NCBI GenBank assembly: GCA_003154025.1 | Contig: PMCE01000316.1 | Coordinates: 11,686 to 18,463 of the forward strand | DNA: 6,778 nucleotides | Reading direction: 5' to 3' | Source of the DNA: Syntrophaceae bacterium | GTDB lineage: Bacteria; Desulfobacterota; SM23-61 | Shown: piece by piece, positions 5,802 through 6,778 of the stretch | Position numbering within the stretch: the first letter of the stretch is position 1 | Layout of the letters: each line of letters begins with the position of its first letter | Made by a program: the position numbers and the translations under genes | The notes under the pieces: generated by a model | Database searches by the model: none | Told to the model about the DNA's origin: nothing | The model's input: only the letters and a program-made list of their open reading frames with translations

Positions 5802-6641
5802 ATGATTACTTCCAAATCCAACCCCAAGATCAAAGAGATCCGCCTCCTCAAGCAGGCCAAACACCGCCAGGTCCGGGGGGAGTTTTTCGCCGAAGGGGTG
5901 CGTCTGGTGGAAGAAGCCTTGCGGAGCGCCCCTCTCTTTCTCCAAATCGTCTACAGCCCGAAGCTGGAAGAGAACCCGAGAGGCGCTGCGCTCCTTTCCC
6001 TGGCCCGGAGGGAACTCCCGGGAGTGGAATGGCTTTACGTGAGCGATGAGGTCCTGGACTCCCTCAGCGACACCCAGACCCATCAAGGGGTTTTGGCGGT
6101 CCTGGGGAAGAAGGAATCCCGCTGGGAAGATCTCTGGAAGAGGGAAGGGATTGTTCTGATCCTCTGTGAGTTGCAAGACCCGGGAAATCTGGGAACCATT
6201 TTCCGGGTGGCGGAAGCCGGGAGGGCCGCCGGCCTGGTTCTGAGCCGGGGAACGCTTGATCCCTACAGCCCCAAGGTGGTCCGGGCCTCCATGGGGAGTC
6301 TCTTCCGTCTCCCTTTCCTGGTGAATCAAGACCCGCTGGAATGCCTGGCCGCCCTTCGTTCCCGGGGATACCGCGTATGGGCTACCGGGGTCGAGTCAGG
6401 AGCCGGCCTTTGGGAAGCCGATTTGAGGCCGCCCACGGCGGTTTTATTCGGACAGGAAGGGGCCGGCCTTCACCGGGAACTGCTGGAAGCAACCGATGGG
6501 GTGATCACCATTCCCATGGATCCCGGAGTGAATTCCCTCAATGTGGCGGTATGCGCAGGACTGGTTGTGTACGAAGTTTTTCGGCAGCAAACCATAAAAA
6601 CCGCAAGTTGCAAGTCGCAAGGGGTAACCCGCAAGTCATAA
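5802..6641 (+). CDS. TrmH/SpoU-family RNA 2'-O-methyltransferase with repeat-encoded C-terminal tail
   Basis: SAM-dependent 2'-O-ribose methyltransferase of the knotted SPOUT fold, acting on rRNA or tRNA in the cytosol; the target nucleotide cannot be assigned. The 279 aa show the substrate-binding N-terminal domain (SNPKIKEIRLLKQAKHR, FFAEGVRLVEEAL; 6-40) and the three SpoU motifs: motif 1 LQDPGNLGTIFRVAEAG (124-140) with N129 and R135, motif 2 LFGQEGAGL (215-223), and motif 3 IPMDPGVNSLNVAVCAGLVV (237-256) with N244 and N247. The family normally ends near VVYEVFRQ; residues from about 264 (TIKTASCKSQGVTRKS) are largely encoded by a heptamer repeat and look acquired. Start at ATG 5802 gives a standard N-terminus, but no Shine-Dalgarno site exists: upstream are a T-run and the end of a 32-bp stem. 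In-frame codons continue upstream through the repeat, yet no better start appears. Confidence 0.93.
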   Translation: MITSKSNPKIKEIRLLKQAKHRQVRGEFFAEGVRLVEEALRSAPLFLQIVYSPKLEENPRGAALLSLARRELPGVEWLYVSDEVLDSLSDTQTHQGVLAVLGKKESRWEDLWKREGIVLILCELQDPGNLGTIFRVAEAGRAAGLVLSRGTLDPYSPKVVRASMGSLFRLPFLVNQDPLECLAALRSRGYRVWATGVESGAGLWEADLRPPTAVLFGQEGAGLHRELLEATDGVITIPMDPGVNSLNVAVCAGLVVYEVFRQQTIKTASCKSQGVTRKS

Positions 6642-6700
6642 GGTAAAAACAGGCAGGGACAAAGTATTTCCCCTTTACCCCTTACGCCTCGCGACTCGCG
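6602..6700. repeat. Inverted heptamer-repeat element of a second sequence type, at the methyltransferase 3' end
   Basis: Six plus-oriented 7-bp units run from 6602 to 6643 (CGCAAGT, TGCAAGT, CGCAAGG, GGTAACC, CGCAAGT, CATAAGG). Four inverted units follow at 6672-6699 (CCTTTAC, CCCTTAC, GCCTCGC, GACTCGC). AAGGGGTAA (6619-6627) pairs exactly with TTACCCCTT (6675-6683), and GCAAGTCGC next to it pairs with GCGACTCGC (one mismatch) after a 7-nt, one-heptamer bulge. The architecture copies the two 87-bp elements but the unit sequence differs. It lies between convergent genes and could limit read-through in both directions. Its left array is coding for the methyltransferase tail. Confidence 0.65.
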
Positions 6701-6702
6701 CA

Positions 6703-6778
6703 TCACGGTCTTCTTAACAGTTCTTCTGCCGCCCGAACGATCCCCTCGGCGTCGATCCCGTATTTGTGCCTCAGCTCA
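6703..6778 (-). CDS. C-terminal fragment of a probable transketolase-type enzyme, cut by window edge
   Basis: Only the last 24 codons and the TGA stop (6705-6703) are present, ending ELRHKYGIDAEGIVRAAEELLRRP. The pattern KYGI-x-AEGIV-x-AAEELL resembles the extreme C-terminus of transketolases and split transketolase C-terminal subunits, where a Gly-rich loop leads into a last helix with AE-IV-AA--LL. That is thiamine-diphosphate sugar metabolism if correct, but so short a piece cannot prove it. The gene converges on the methyltransferase gene, with 61 bases between the two stop codons filled by a heptamer element. Confidence 0.5.
   Translation of the reverse strand, partial: ELRHKYGIDAEGIVRAAEELLRRP

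Noticed and set aside
5664..6329. 221-codon minus-strand frame across the repeat and methyltransferase
   Set aside because: Antisense shadow made long by the stop-free heptamer array.

Overview
The window is about 6.8 kb of GC-rich bacterial chromosome carrying mostly core genes. Gene content (PolX with a PHP domain, SelA, an iron-dependent alcohol dehydrogenase, a SpoU-type methyltransferase), good Shine-Dalgarno sites and sigma70-like promoters fit a Gram-negative anaerobe of the Desulfobacterota (deltaproteobacterial) type. That placement is inferred from gene content and style; no marker here fixes the taxon.

Layout. Positions 1-1451 (minus) hold most of polX, a DNA polymerase/3'-5' exonuclease whose last part lies outside the window. 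Behind its start is a small minus-strand gene (1572-1781) for a four-cysteine protein of unknown role. A 374-bp divergent spacer (1782-2155) carries a good plus-strand promoter (TTGACA, 18 bp, TATGAT). From it runs a plus-strand gene series: an 85-aa uncharacterised protein (2156-2413), an iron-containing alcohol dehydrogenase (2410-3576, ATGA overlap), selA (3586-5007, 9 bp gap), an HNH endonuclease-fold protein (5108-5710) and a TrmH/SpoU-family RNA methyltransferase (5802-6641). At the right edge a minus-strand gene enters with its last 24 codons (6703-6778), resembling a transketolase C-terminus, and converges on the methyltransferase.

How the genes relate. The first three plus-strand genes look translationally linked. 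SelA makes Sec-tRNA(Sec), so the cell probably makes selenoproteins, but selB, selD and tRNA-Sec are not here and no selenoprotein is evident. The HNH and methyltransferase genes may be read from the same transcript, but each is preceded by a repeat element able to form a long hairpin.

The most unusual content is those repeats. Three consecutive gene ends (selA, HNH, methyltransferase) carry inverted arrays of degenerate 7-bp units. Two have the same length (87 bp), the same ends (AGTTTC...GAAACT) and start inside a TAG stop codon; the second has a perfect 32-bp inverted repeat that ends just before the next start codon, which lacks a Shine-Dalgarno site. The third, of a different heptamer sequence, is translated as the tail of the methyltransferase. 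I see no CRISPR array, insertion sequence, prophage, tRNA or rRNA, and no clear new multi-gene system.
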